Below are positions 1 through 5,787 of a stretch of 6,318 nt of DNA, piece by piece. The stretch covers positions 1-6,318 of the forward strand of contig JAHEGL010000152.1 in the NCBI GenBank assembly GCA_024645145.1, in the 5' to 3' direction. Each line of letters opens with the position of its first letter. Within the stretch, counting starts at the first letter, position 1. The position numbers were made by a program, and so were the translations under genes. Origin of the DNA: Planktotalea sp. (GTDB lineage: Bacteria; Pseudomonadota; Alphaproteobacteria; Rhodobacterales; Rhodobacteraceae). The notes beneath the pieces were generated by a model that was not told where the DNA came from, ran no database searches, and saw only the letters and a list, made by a program, of their open reading frames with translations.

Positions 1-56
1 CCATTTGGCGTGCTGCGCACTTGGTCAGACGAAAGGTCGACGACCAATTGGCAAGT

Positions 57-854
57 ATGGAAAATTCAGTGCAGTCGGTCGCTATCCGAGCACAATTCGG
101 CAAAAATCTCAGGTTGTTATGCGCGGACCATCCTTCGGTTTCAGAAGTCTGCAGGCAGCTCAATATTAACCGTGCGCAATTCAATCGTTACTTGAATGGC
201 GAGAGTTACCCACGTCCGGATACGCTTGCGAAGATCTGTCGGTTCTTCAATACAGACGCCCGCATTCTCACGGATCCTCTCGAGTGTATTAAATCGCAAT
301 CGCGCGATATATTAACCCAACCAAAAATCAGTGAGTTCAGCGCTTTGGACAAAACGCGCATGAGCGAAATGGAACTGCCTAGCGGCTTTTATCGACTGTC
401 GCGCCAAAGTTTTTTGTTCCCTGAGCGTTTCATCACCTCTCTTTTATACATTTACCGAAAAGACGGTTGGACGTTTTTGAAAGGATCCGAGGCCCCGCAA
501 TCTCTTAAAGCGCAAGGTTTGTCGATGGCCCCAGAAGTGCGTCAATTCAAAGGTCGCCTTCAAAAAATTGAAGACGGAATCGTCGCCATGCTGTCACGAC
601 GCAACGCAATGACATTTACCTTTAATGTCATCAGCCCCGTCGCTTCTTTCGATCGCAACTTATGGCAAGGCTATTCGACCCGCACTGTGAATGAAGCAAT
701 AAACAACACGCGCGTCACACGGATCGTTTATGCATACCTAGGCACGTCGACGAAACAGATTTTTGCGACCGCGCGCGGCGTTGGGTTCTGCGAGTTTGAC
801 GATCTACCAAGCTACCACCAGCGTTTGTTGCGCGCAGATGAGCCGTTCTCATAA
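57..854 (+). CDS. XRE-type helix-turn-helix transcriptional regulator, C-terminal domain unassigned
   Basis: Probable cytoplasmic DNA-binding regulator of 265 residues. Numbered from the ATG at 57, residues 14-71 form a Cro/CI-like helix-turn-helix: FGKNLRLL (helix 1), VSEVCRQLNI (helix 2), then NRAQFNRYLNGESYPRP (recognition helix and following turn) and LAKICRFFNTDARIL. From about residue 108 a second domain begins (PSGFYRLSRQSF). It contains two likely beta-rich stretches, and I recognise no ligand-binding or catalytic motif in it. Start choice is uncertain. The frame is open to the left edge of the window and a TTG at 21 would add 12 residues, but neither start has a good ribosome binding site. 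I chose ATG 57 because the HTH domain begins shortly after it, as is usual for such regulators. The gene lies 100 bp upstream of a same-strand Rieske oxygenase, which is a reasonable but unproven regulatory target. Confidence 0.82.
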   Translation: MENSVQSVAIRAQFGKNLRLLCADHPSVSEVCRQLNINRAQFNRYLNGESYPRPDTLAKICRFFNTDARILTDPLECIKSQSRDILTQPKISEFSALDKTRMSEMELPSGFYRLSRQSFLFPERFITSLLYIYRKDGWTFLKGSEAPQSLKAQGLSMAPEVRQFKGRLQKIEDGIVAMLSRRNAMTFTFNVISPVASFDRNLWQGYSTRTVNEAINNTRVTRIVYAYLGTSTKQIFATARGVGFCEFDDLPSYHQRLLRADEPFS

Positions 855-891
855 AACCAGCCGGTCGCAGTGAGAAAAGTTGAAGTCGCTC

Positions 892-921
892 TTGAACATG
901 TGAAAAAGCGCGCGCGCTAGT
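892..921 (+). promoter_or_regulatory. Possible sigma-70-type promoter of the Rieske oxygenase gene
   Basis: TTGAAC at 892-897 resembles a -35 box, and GCTAGT at 916-921 resembles an alphaproteobacterial -10 box, with an 18-bp spacer. The spacer and -10 edge contain the palindrome AGCGCGCGCGCT (907-918). A second TTGAA occurs 12 bp upstream (TTGAAG, 880-885), giving a short direct repeat that might be an operator or an alternative -35. The element sits about 35 bp before the oxygenase start codon, in the only sizeable gap on the plus strand. Assigned by eye from consensus similarity only. Confidence 0.4.
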
Positions 922-940
922 ATCCTCACGCTCAAGCTTC

Positions 941-947
941 AGGGAGG
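941..947 (+). promoter_or_regulatory. Strong ribosome binding site of the Rieske oxygenase
   Basis: AGGGAGG lies 7 nt upstream of the ATG at 955. It closely matches the anti-Shine-Dalgarno complement and fixes the start of the oxygenase. It is clearly stronger than anything in front of the upstream regulator. Confidence 0.75.
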
Positions 948-954
948 ATCACAC

Positions 955-2115
955 ATGAGCGCTCATATCACAGACCTATCCGCCGTCCGTCGCCATGTGA
1001 GCGAAGCTCAAGGTCTTCCTAATCCCCATTACGTTGATCCGGCAGTCTTTGAGGAAGAAAAGCATGCGGTGCTCTTTTCATCATGGGCCGGACTTGGTGT
1101 CACCGCGGACGTGCCTGCGGCGGGTGACGCCGTTCCAATCACGTTCCTTGGCATGCCCCTTTTGATCGTGCGCGACAAAAACGAAACTGTGCGTGTCTTC
1201 CAGAACATTTGCCGTCATCGCGGCATGATGCTGGTTGAGGAACCCCGCAAGATCGAAGGCGCGATCCGGTGCCCCTATCACAGCTGGTGTTACGGCACCG
1301 ATGGACGGCTTGTCAGCACACCGCATGTGGGCGGACCCGGGCAAAATACCCATGAAAGCATCGACCGAAATTTGCTCGGCCTGATCGAAGTACGCAGCCA
1401 TGTTTGGCGTGATGTCATCTGGATCAACATCGATGGCAAGGCCCTGCCCTTTGAAGAAGAAAACGCAGAGCTCATCAAACGATGGGCTGAGTTTGACAAA
1501 CCGCTGTTTCATGGCGGCGCTGACAGCAAGTTTCAGTTGAAAGTAAACTGCAATTGGAAGCTCGCAGTCGAAAACTATTGCGAGAGCTACCATCTGCCTT
1601 GGGTCCATCCCGGCTTGAACAGCTATTCGCGCCTTGAGGATCACTATCACATCGAAGAGCCCGACCTGTTTTCGGGCCAAGGAACACTAGTCTATCGCCA
1701 ACTCAAAGGGGCTGAAGGACAAGTGTTTGAGGATTTTGAAGGCGTAGGCGCAAAATGGAATGAAGCGGCTGAATATATCAGCGTCTATCCAAACGTCCTG
1801 CTTGGCGTGCACCGCGATCATGCATTTGCCATCGTTCTCATCCCAGATGCGCATGGTCAGACGACTGAAAACATCCACCTTTATTACGCGACACCAGAAA
1901 CCGACGATGCAATGCGCGCGGCAAACACAGAACAATGGAAGCTTGTCTTTGAGGAAGATATTTTCGTTGTCGAGGGCATGCAAAAGGGCCGTCATGCGCA
2001 AGATTTTGATGGTGGACGCTTTTCAGCCGTGATGGATAGTCCGACACATTGTTTTCACGCTTGGGTCGCGGGCAAAATCGAAAACCACCGCGCACAATCC
2101 CATGCAGCTGAATGA
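955..2115 (+). CDS. Rieske non-heme iron oxygenase, alpha (catalytic) subunit
   Basis: A 386-residue cytoplasmic oxygenase of the aromatic-ring-hydroxylating dioxygenase alpha-subunit family, a usual length for it. The N-terminal Rieske domain has the 2Fe-2S ligands C86-x-H88 (in ICRHRG) and C106-x2-H109 (in CPYHSW), 17 residues apart. The C-terminal catalytic (SRPBCC-fold) domain has the mononuclear iron site: N-W-K-L near 200-203, then E210-x2-H213-x4-H218, with D335 (EEDIFVVEGMQ) as the likely third ligand. The residue that bridges electron transfer from the Rieske cluster is Glu210. Asp is usual in aromatic-ring dioxygenases, while Glu is described for carnitine oxygenase CntA, so a small quaternary-amine-type substrate is possible. 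That is inference, and the substrate is not fixed by sequence alone. Such enzymes need a reductase to supply electrons from NAD(P)H, and none is encoded in this window. The start is supported by AGGGAGG at 941. The stop overlaps the next gene's start. Confidence 0.93.
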   Translation: MSAHITDLSAVRRHVSEAQGLPNPHYVDPAVFEEEKHAVLFSSWAGLGVTADVPAAGDAVPITFLGMPLLIVRDKNETVRVFQNICRHRGMMLVEEPRKIEGAIRCPYHSWCYGTDGRLVSTPHVGGPGQNTHESIDRNLLGLIEVRSHVWRDVIWINIDGKALPFEEENAELIKRWAEFDKPLFHGGADSKFQLKVNCNWKLAVENYCESYHLPWVHPGLNSYSRLEDHYHIEEPDLFSGQGTLVYRQLKGAEGQVFEDFEGVGAKWNEAAEYISVYPNVLLGVHRDHAFAIVLIPDAHGQTTENIHLYYATPETDDAMRAANTEQWKLVFEEDIFVVEGMQKGRHAQDFDGGRFSAVMDSPTHCFHAWVAGKIENHRAQSHAAE

Positions 2116-2324
2116 GTACGCTTGATGCGCAGCTTCTAGCCGCTCACGAGCTCGATGACCGCCCTGCCCTTGTGCGCCTGTATCAAGACGCCGCGCAGAT
2201 GAGCAACGATGAAGACGCATCAGGGTTCTACCTGACCCATGCCTACATCTTTGCACTAGAACTTGGGCACGCCGATGCTCCAGCACTGCATGCTAAACTC
2301 AAAGCAATGGGGCGCGAACGTTAG
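2112..2324 (+). CDS. Small conserved-looking helical protein translationally coupled to the Rieske oxygenase
   Basis: A 70-residue protein of unknown function. Its ATG overlaps the oxygenase stop as ATGA (2112-2115). No Shine-Dalgarno-like sequence precedes it, so translation probably depends on ribosomes finishing the oxygenase. The sequence is Ala/Leu-rich and predicted almost wholly helical: DAQLLAAHELDDRPALVRLYQDAAQMS, a short acidic linker (NDEDAS), then GFYLTHAYIFALELG and APALHAKLKAMGRER. The spacing of aromatic and small residues (LVRLYQDAA, AYIFALELG) recalls a pair of TPR- or Sel1-like helical hairpins, but it is too short for a confident family call. It has no signal peptide, membrane segment or metal-binding cysteines. 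The tight coupling suggests a partner or accessory protein of the oxygenase. Its stop codon overlaps the stop of the convergent gene on the other strand. Confidence 0.75.
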   Translation: MSTLDAQLLAAHELDDRPALVRLYQDAAQMSNDEDASGFYLTHAYIFALELGHADAPALHAKLKAMGRER

Positions 2325-3102
2325 TCAGTATCCGGCATAACTCGGATCGCGCTATAGAGATGCCAACTCGCGTGTCCAAGCAGCGGTAGCGTGATCAGAA
2401 TTCCTAGAAATATTGGGATCATTGACACAAAAAGCAGCACCGAGATGAAGACGGCCCAGCCAAACATCAGCAAGAAGTTCGCCTGCACCTGTTGAAAGCT
2501 TGTGATCATCGCAGTCACAAAATCCACTTCACGTTCTAACATGAGTGGGAGCGCGAAGACTGTTATCATGAACAACAACAGGCAAATGAGTGCACCGACA
2601 GCACTGCCCACAACCACCATCATCACCCCTTCGGGAGAAAGCCATGTTTCCAAGCTGCTATGAACATTAGTCATTTTTGAAAGCCCCAAAAATAGGGCAA
2701 AAATCATGTGACCAATAAAAAACCAGAACAAAATATAAATACGATGGTGGAACACAGCGATAGCAACTGGCGCTTGCTCTGCTGGAACACGACACCAAAG
2801 ATGCCCGGCTGCGCTATTGTCATCCCACGCTCGCGTCGACGGCTCACTTCATAAAGACCTGCGGCGGCAAAGGGACCTAGCAATGGAAAACCGATGGCCG
2901 CAAGGACAAGCCAATATGTGGTGTGGGATTTAGCAGTGATCCACGCCATCAACAGCCCCACCAGTACATAAAACCCCGCGAAGATAAGCCCGTATTTCGG
3001 GTGCTGCCTAAAGTCCTGCCAGCCTTTTGACATGGCATTCTTAAAGTCAGACATTTGAACGGGCCGAAAGTTTGGAACCCCTTCTATGGGCGAAAGCGGC
3101 AT
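2321..3102 (-). pseudogene. DUF2189-type integral membrane protein, disrupted by a single frameshift
   Basis: Two minus-strand reading frames, 3102-2704 and 2755-2321, together encode one DUF2189-like inner-membrane protein. The first supplies residues 1-124, with membrane segments near 38-56 ([19 protein letters not shown]) and 63-85 ([20 protein letters not shown]), then [11 protein letters not shown]. The second resumes at [17 protein letters not shown] and carries the conserved EREVDFVTAMITSFQ and LLGHASWHLY stretches plus further hydrophobic segments, about five to six in all. Restoring one T in the run at 2733-2730 gives a continuous 260-residue product, a normal length for this family. 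As given, translation from 3102 leaves the family after F124, reads eight unrelated residues and stops. The start ATG at 3102 has an AAGGAA ribosome binding site (3108-3113). The gene follows the amidase gene by 39 nt and is probably co-transcribed with it. Function of the family is unknown. It could be a real pseudogene or an intact gene hit by a homopolymer sequencing error. Confidence 0.82.
2730..2733 (-). other. Frameshift position in the DUF2189 gene (T4 run, one T short)
   Basis: On the minus strand the gene reads GTA TTT ATA TTT TGT. Family-like sequence in the first frame continues to the second of these TTT codons (2733-2731). The expected continuation L-F-W is found one frame back, starting at TTG 2731-2729. 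One extra T in the run would restore the frame. The surrounding sequence does not form a standard -1 slippery heptamer, and a run of four is short for transcriptional slippage. Confidence 0.75.
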
Positions 3103-3141
3103 GTGCTTTCCTTCGTGTTATTTAAGTCCTCAGTGTTTCGC

Positions 3142-4566
3142 TTAAGAGTTGAGCACATCTAAATTCGGTTTGCGCAGTTTGAAATCACAAGCGTCATGCC
3201 AACGCGCGCCAATTTTCAACAATTTCGCATCACTATGTCGAGGTCCAAGAAGTTGCATCCCCATCGGCAAACCGCTCTCGCTAAAGCCCGCAGGAACATT
3301 AAGCGCCGGAATGCCAACAAGGCTCGCGGGCACGACAACTTCCATCCAACGGTGATATGTATCCATGCCACGCCCTGCAATTTCGCTTGGGCTTGTCCAG
3401 TCTTTAGGAAAGGGCCAGACCTGTGCAGACGGTAGGATCAAAGCATCAAATTGCGCGAACAACTCATTAAGCTTAGTGAACCATTGCGTACGAATGTGGC
3501 TCATTTTGTGAACCTCGATCGCGCTTAGCGCTATGCCGGTTTCGATTTCCCAAATCGCATCGTCTTTGAGCAACGCGCGCGTCTTTGGGTTCTCGTATAA
3601 CCCAAGTTTACCGCCTGCATTTGCCCATGCGCGCAACTTTACCCATGATTCCCAAATCTGCTCCGCAGCGAAAGGCGGCGCAATGTGTTCGACATTTGCA
3701 CCAAGCGCTTCAAAGTGATACAGAGCGTCTTCGCAGGTTTGCAGCACGCCCGCATCCATCGCATAAGCGCCCCCCCAATCACCAAGCCAGCCAAAGCGCA
3801 TCCCTTTGAGATCGCCACTTAATTGAGGGCTTGCTAAAGGCTGCTCAAAACTATGTGGATGGCGCGCATCAAAGCCCGCTTGCACATCCAAGAGCATCGC
3901 AACATCGCGCGGGCTGCGCCCCATCGGACCCGCAACAGCCAGTTGATGCAAAAACATATCGCCAGGCATATCCAGCGGGACAAGGCCATAGGTCGGTCTT
4001 AGCCCGTAAATGTTATTCCAAGCAGCAGGATTGCGCAGGCTGCCCATCATGTCAGAGCCATCCGCAAGCGCGACCATCCCAGTAACCAGCGCGGCTGCTG
4101 CCCCCCCCGAAGAGCCGCCAGCGGATTTACTGGGGTCAAATGGGTTAACGGACGTTCCATGCACAGGATTATAGGTATGTGACCCAAGCCCGAATTCTGG
4201 CGTGTTGGTCTTGCCAATAACGATCGCGCCCGCAGCCTTCATGCGCGCAACGAACAAGTCATCGCTTTGCGCAATATTGCCGTTGAAAATCGGGGACCCC
4301 ATTGAGGTGTGCAAGCCTTCAGCGTTGGCGAGATCTTTGATTGCCACTGGGAGGCCGTGAAGCGGACCTTTGTTTTCAGTCTCACCCGCAGATTTCGCAT
4401 CTGCCAAACAGGCCTCATGCGCGCGCTGTGAGACAATCGCATTGACCCTCCCGTTTACCTGATCGATGCGGTCCAAAGTCGCCTGCATCACTTCAACGCT
4501 GCTTAGCTCTTTCGTTTTAATCTTGTCAGCAAGATCGGCGGCGCTTTGATCCAAAATATTGCTCAT
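3142..4566 (-). CDS. Amidase-signature family amidohydrolase
   Basis: A 474-residue cytoplasmic hydrolase that cleaves a carboxamide (C-N) bond, from the amidase-signature family. The Ser-cisSer-Lys triad is visible: Lys77 (GLPVAIKDLAN), cis-Ser152 (SAGGSSGGAAAA) and nucleophile Ser176 (GSDMMGSLRNPAAW). The spacings of 75 and 24 residues match those known for fatty acid amide hydrolase. The pre-nucleophile sequence is MMGS rather than the common T/I-G-G-S, a variant seen in a subset of the family. The start is ATG 4566, not the in-frame TTG at 4581: GGGAGGG (4573-4579) is ideally placed for the ATG but would overlap the TTG. The gene begins 21 nt after the prfB stop and precedes the DUF2189 gene by 39 nt, so co-transcription with prfB is likely. 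Homology to GatA is general, and no gatB or gatC is present, so a role in tRNA-Gln amidation is unlikely. The natural substrate cannot be read from the sequence. Confidence 0.93.
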   Translation of the reverse strand: MSNILDQSAADLADKIKTKELSSVEVMQATLDRIDQVNGRVNAIVSQRAHEACLADAKSAGETENKGPLHGLPVAIKDLANAEGLHTSMGSPIFNGNIAQSDDLFVARMKAAGAIVIGKTNTPEFGLGSHTYNPVHGTSVNPFDPSKSAGGSSGGAAAALVTGMVALADGSDMMGSLRNPAAWNNIYGLRPTYGLVPLDMPGDMFLHQLAVAGPMGRSPRDVAMLLDVQAGFDARHPHSFEQPLASPQLSGDLKGMRFGWLGDWGGAYAMDAGVLQTCEDALYHFEALGANVEHIAPPFAAEQIWESWVKLRAWANAGGKLGLYENPKTRALLKDDAIWEIETGIALSAIEVHKMSHIRTQWFTKLNELFAQFDALILPSAQVWPFPKDWTSPSEIAGRGMDTYHRWMEVVVPASLVGIPALNVPAGFSESGLPMGMQLLGPRHSDAKLLKIGARWHDACDFKLRKPNLDVLNS

Positions 4567-4572
4567 TTTGCG

Positions 4573-4579
4573 CCCTCCC
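4573..4579 (-). promoter_or_regulatory. Ribosome binding site that sets the amidase start
   Basis: The minus-strand GGGAGGG lies 6 nt upstream of the ATG at 4566. It makes the alternative upstream TTG (4581-4579), which overlaps this element, an improbable start. Confidence 0.7.
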
Positions 4580-4587
4580 AAGCGACT

Positions 4588-5715
4588 TTAGTCTTCGCCT
4601 TGCGCCTCCGCACGGCTCTTGCCCGATACGTTCATCGCCAAGGTTGCCCCCATAAACCCATCAAGATCACCGTCTAATACACCCTTCGTGTCTGAGGTTT
4701 CATGATTGGTACGCAGGTCTTTAACCATCTGATAAGGCTGTAAAACATAGGATCGAATTTGATTGCCCCACCCTGCATCACCCGCGTTTTCATGCGCTTC
4801 GTTTACAAGGGCTGAGCGCTTATCCAATTCGATTTGATAAAGACGTGATTTCAACGCTTTCATCGCGATATCGCGGTTTTGGTGTTGTGACTTTTCTGAC
4901 GATGTCACGACAATACCGGTCGGCGCGTGGGTGATACGCACCGCCGAGTCGGTCGTATTCACGTGCTGACCACCCGCCCCTGAAGAGCGATAAGTGTCGA
5001 TACGAATGTCAGATGGGTTCACTTCGATCTCAATGTTGTCATCCACGACCGGATACACTTTGACCGACGTGAACGACGTGTGCCGTTTTGCTGCGCTGTC
5101 AAAGGGCGAAATGCGCACCAAACGATGCACGCCGCTTTCTGATTTCAACCAGCCATACGCATTGTGGCCTGAAATTTTGTAAGCTGCAGATTTAATCCCT
5201 GCTTCTTCACCAGCACTTTCGGACTGCAACTCGACTTTGTAACCACGTTTTTCGGCCCAACGCACATACATCCGCGCAAGCATTGACGCCCAATCGCAGC
5301 TCTCTGTGCCGCCTGCTCCTGAATTGATCTCAAGAAAGGTGTCGTTGCTGTCAGCTTCACCATCCAGCAACGCTTCCAGTTCTTTTTCAGCCGCTTTCGT
5401 CGCAAGAGCTTTAAGCGCGTCTTCAGCCTCTGAAACGACCTCCTCATCTTCTTCCATCTCACCGAGCTCAATCAGTTCGATGTTGTCAGACAATTCTTGC
5501 TTGATAGAGGTATAAACACCCATTGCATCCACAAGCGTTTGCCGCTCACGCATCAATTTTTGTGCGGCGACTGCATCATTCCAAAGATCAGGATCTTCGA
5601 CACGTGCATTAAATTCCTCAAGACGAAATTCAGCCGTCTCCCAATCGAGCCGCTGCTTGAGCAATTCTAAAGACTTTTCAATCTCTTCAACCGTGTTCTG
5701 AGCGTCTGCGCGCAT
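4588..5715 (-). CDS. prfB: Peptide chain release factor 2
   Basis: RF2 recognises UAA and UGA stop codons in the ribosomal A site and triggers peptide release. The protein is 375 residues, full length for the family. Residues 1-115 form the helical N-terminal domain. The stop-codon-reading tripeptide Ser-Pro-Phe is at 203-205 (VRISPFDS), which marks it as RF2 rather than RF1. The catalytic GGQ is at 248-250 ([10 protein letters not shown]), where the glutamine is normally methylated. The gene is one uninterrupted frame. At the place where many bacteria have a programmed +1 frameshift (CUU UGA C), this gene reads CTC GAT (Leu23-Asp24, 5649-5644) with no internal stop, so the usual autoregulation is absent. 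The ribosome binding site before ATG 5715 is weak (GGGAT). It lies 72 nt downstream of mrcA and 21 nt upstream of the amidase gene. It ends in UAA, which RF1 also reads. Confidence 0.98.
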   Translation of the reverse strand: MRADAQNTVEEIEKSLELLKQRLDWETAEFRLEEFNARVEDPDLWNDAVAAQKLMRERQTLVDAMGVYTSIKQELSDNIELIELGEMEEDEEVVSEAEDALKALATKAAEKELEALLDGEADSNDTFLEINSGAGGTESCDWASMLARMYVRWAEKRGYKVELQSESAGEEAGIKSAAYKISGHNAYGWLKSESGVHRLVRISPFDSAAKRHTSFTSVKVYPVVDDNIEIEVNPSDIRIDTYRSSGAGGQHVNTTDSAVRITHAPTGIVVTSSEKSQHQNRDIAMKALKSRLYQIELDKRSALVNEAHENAGDAGWGNQIRSYVLQPYQMVKDLRTNHETSDTKGVLDGDLDGFMGATLAMNVSGKSRAEAQGED

Positions 5716-5746
5716 GGGGCATCCCGTCTTTGTGTCTTACAAAAAC

Positions 5747-5775
5747 GTGATAAACCAGCGGTGTTCCACTCACAA
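5747..5775 (-). promoter_or_regulatory. Weak candidate promoter for prfB in the mrcA-prfB gap
   Basis: On the minus strand TTGTGA (5775-5770) and TATCAC (5752-5747) are separated by 17 bp, and each matches four of six positions of the -35 and -10 consensus. It lies about 30 nt upstream of the prfB start and would allow prfB and the genes after it to be transcribed without mrcA. The match is modest and could be chance. Confidence 0.25.
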
Positions 5776-5784
5776 GGGGAGTGG
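5766..5784 (-). other. Small hairpin just after the mrcA stop codon
   Basis: CCACTC and GAGTGG form a six-base-pair perfect stem around a 7-nt loop, starting a few bases after the mrcA TAA. The nearest T run (TTTTT) is about 20 nt further on, so this is not a standard intrinsic terminator. It may mildly attenuate read-through or protect the 3' end of the mrcA message. Confidence 0.3.
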
Positions 5785-5787
5785 TGC

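Noticed and set aside
1081..1680. A 199-residue open frame on the minus strand opposite the Rieske oxygenase
   Set aside because: It lies wholly inside a gene with all catalytic motifs on the other strand, has no recognisable domain, and is explained by codon bias in the sense gene.
2728..2755. Programmed ribosomal frameshifting or transcriptional slippage joining the two DUF2189 halves
   Set aside because: The site ATA TTT TG does not permit good re-pairing after a -1 slip, the T run is only four long, and no stimulatory structure or internal Shine-Dalgarno is evident. A deletion or read error is simpler.
2321..2755. The downstream DUF2189 half as an independent gene starting at GTG 2755
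   Set aside because: There is no ribosome binding site before the GTG, the first residues (VFHHRIYI) are out-of-frame sequence, and the remainder is the natural continuation of the upstream half.
4579..4581. TTG at 4581 as the amidase start
   Set aside because: It overlaps the GGGAGGG ribosome binding site that serves the ATG at 4566, and the added residues (MGGRK) are just that site translated.
5306..5515. A serine-rich plus-strand frame opposite prfB
   Set aside because: It is antisense to the Glu/Ala-rich helical region of RF2; its low-complexity serine content is a by-product of GAA/GAG and GCT codons read backwards.
5766..5784. Intrinsic terminator between mrcA and prfB
   Set aside because: The stem is only six base pairs and is not followed directly by a T run, so it is listed only as a small hairpin.
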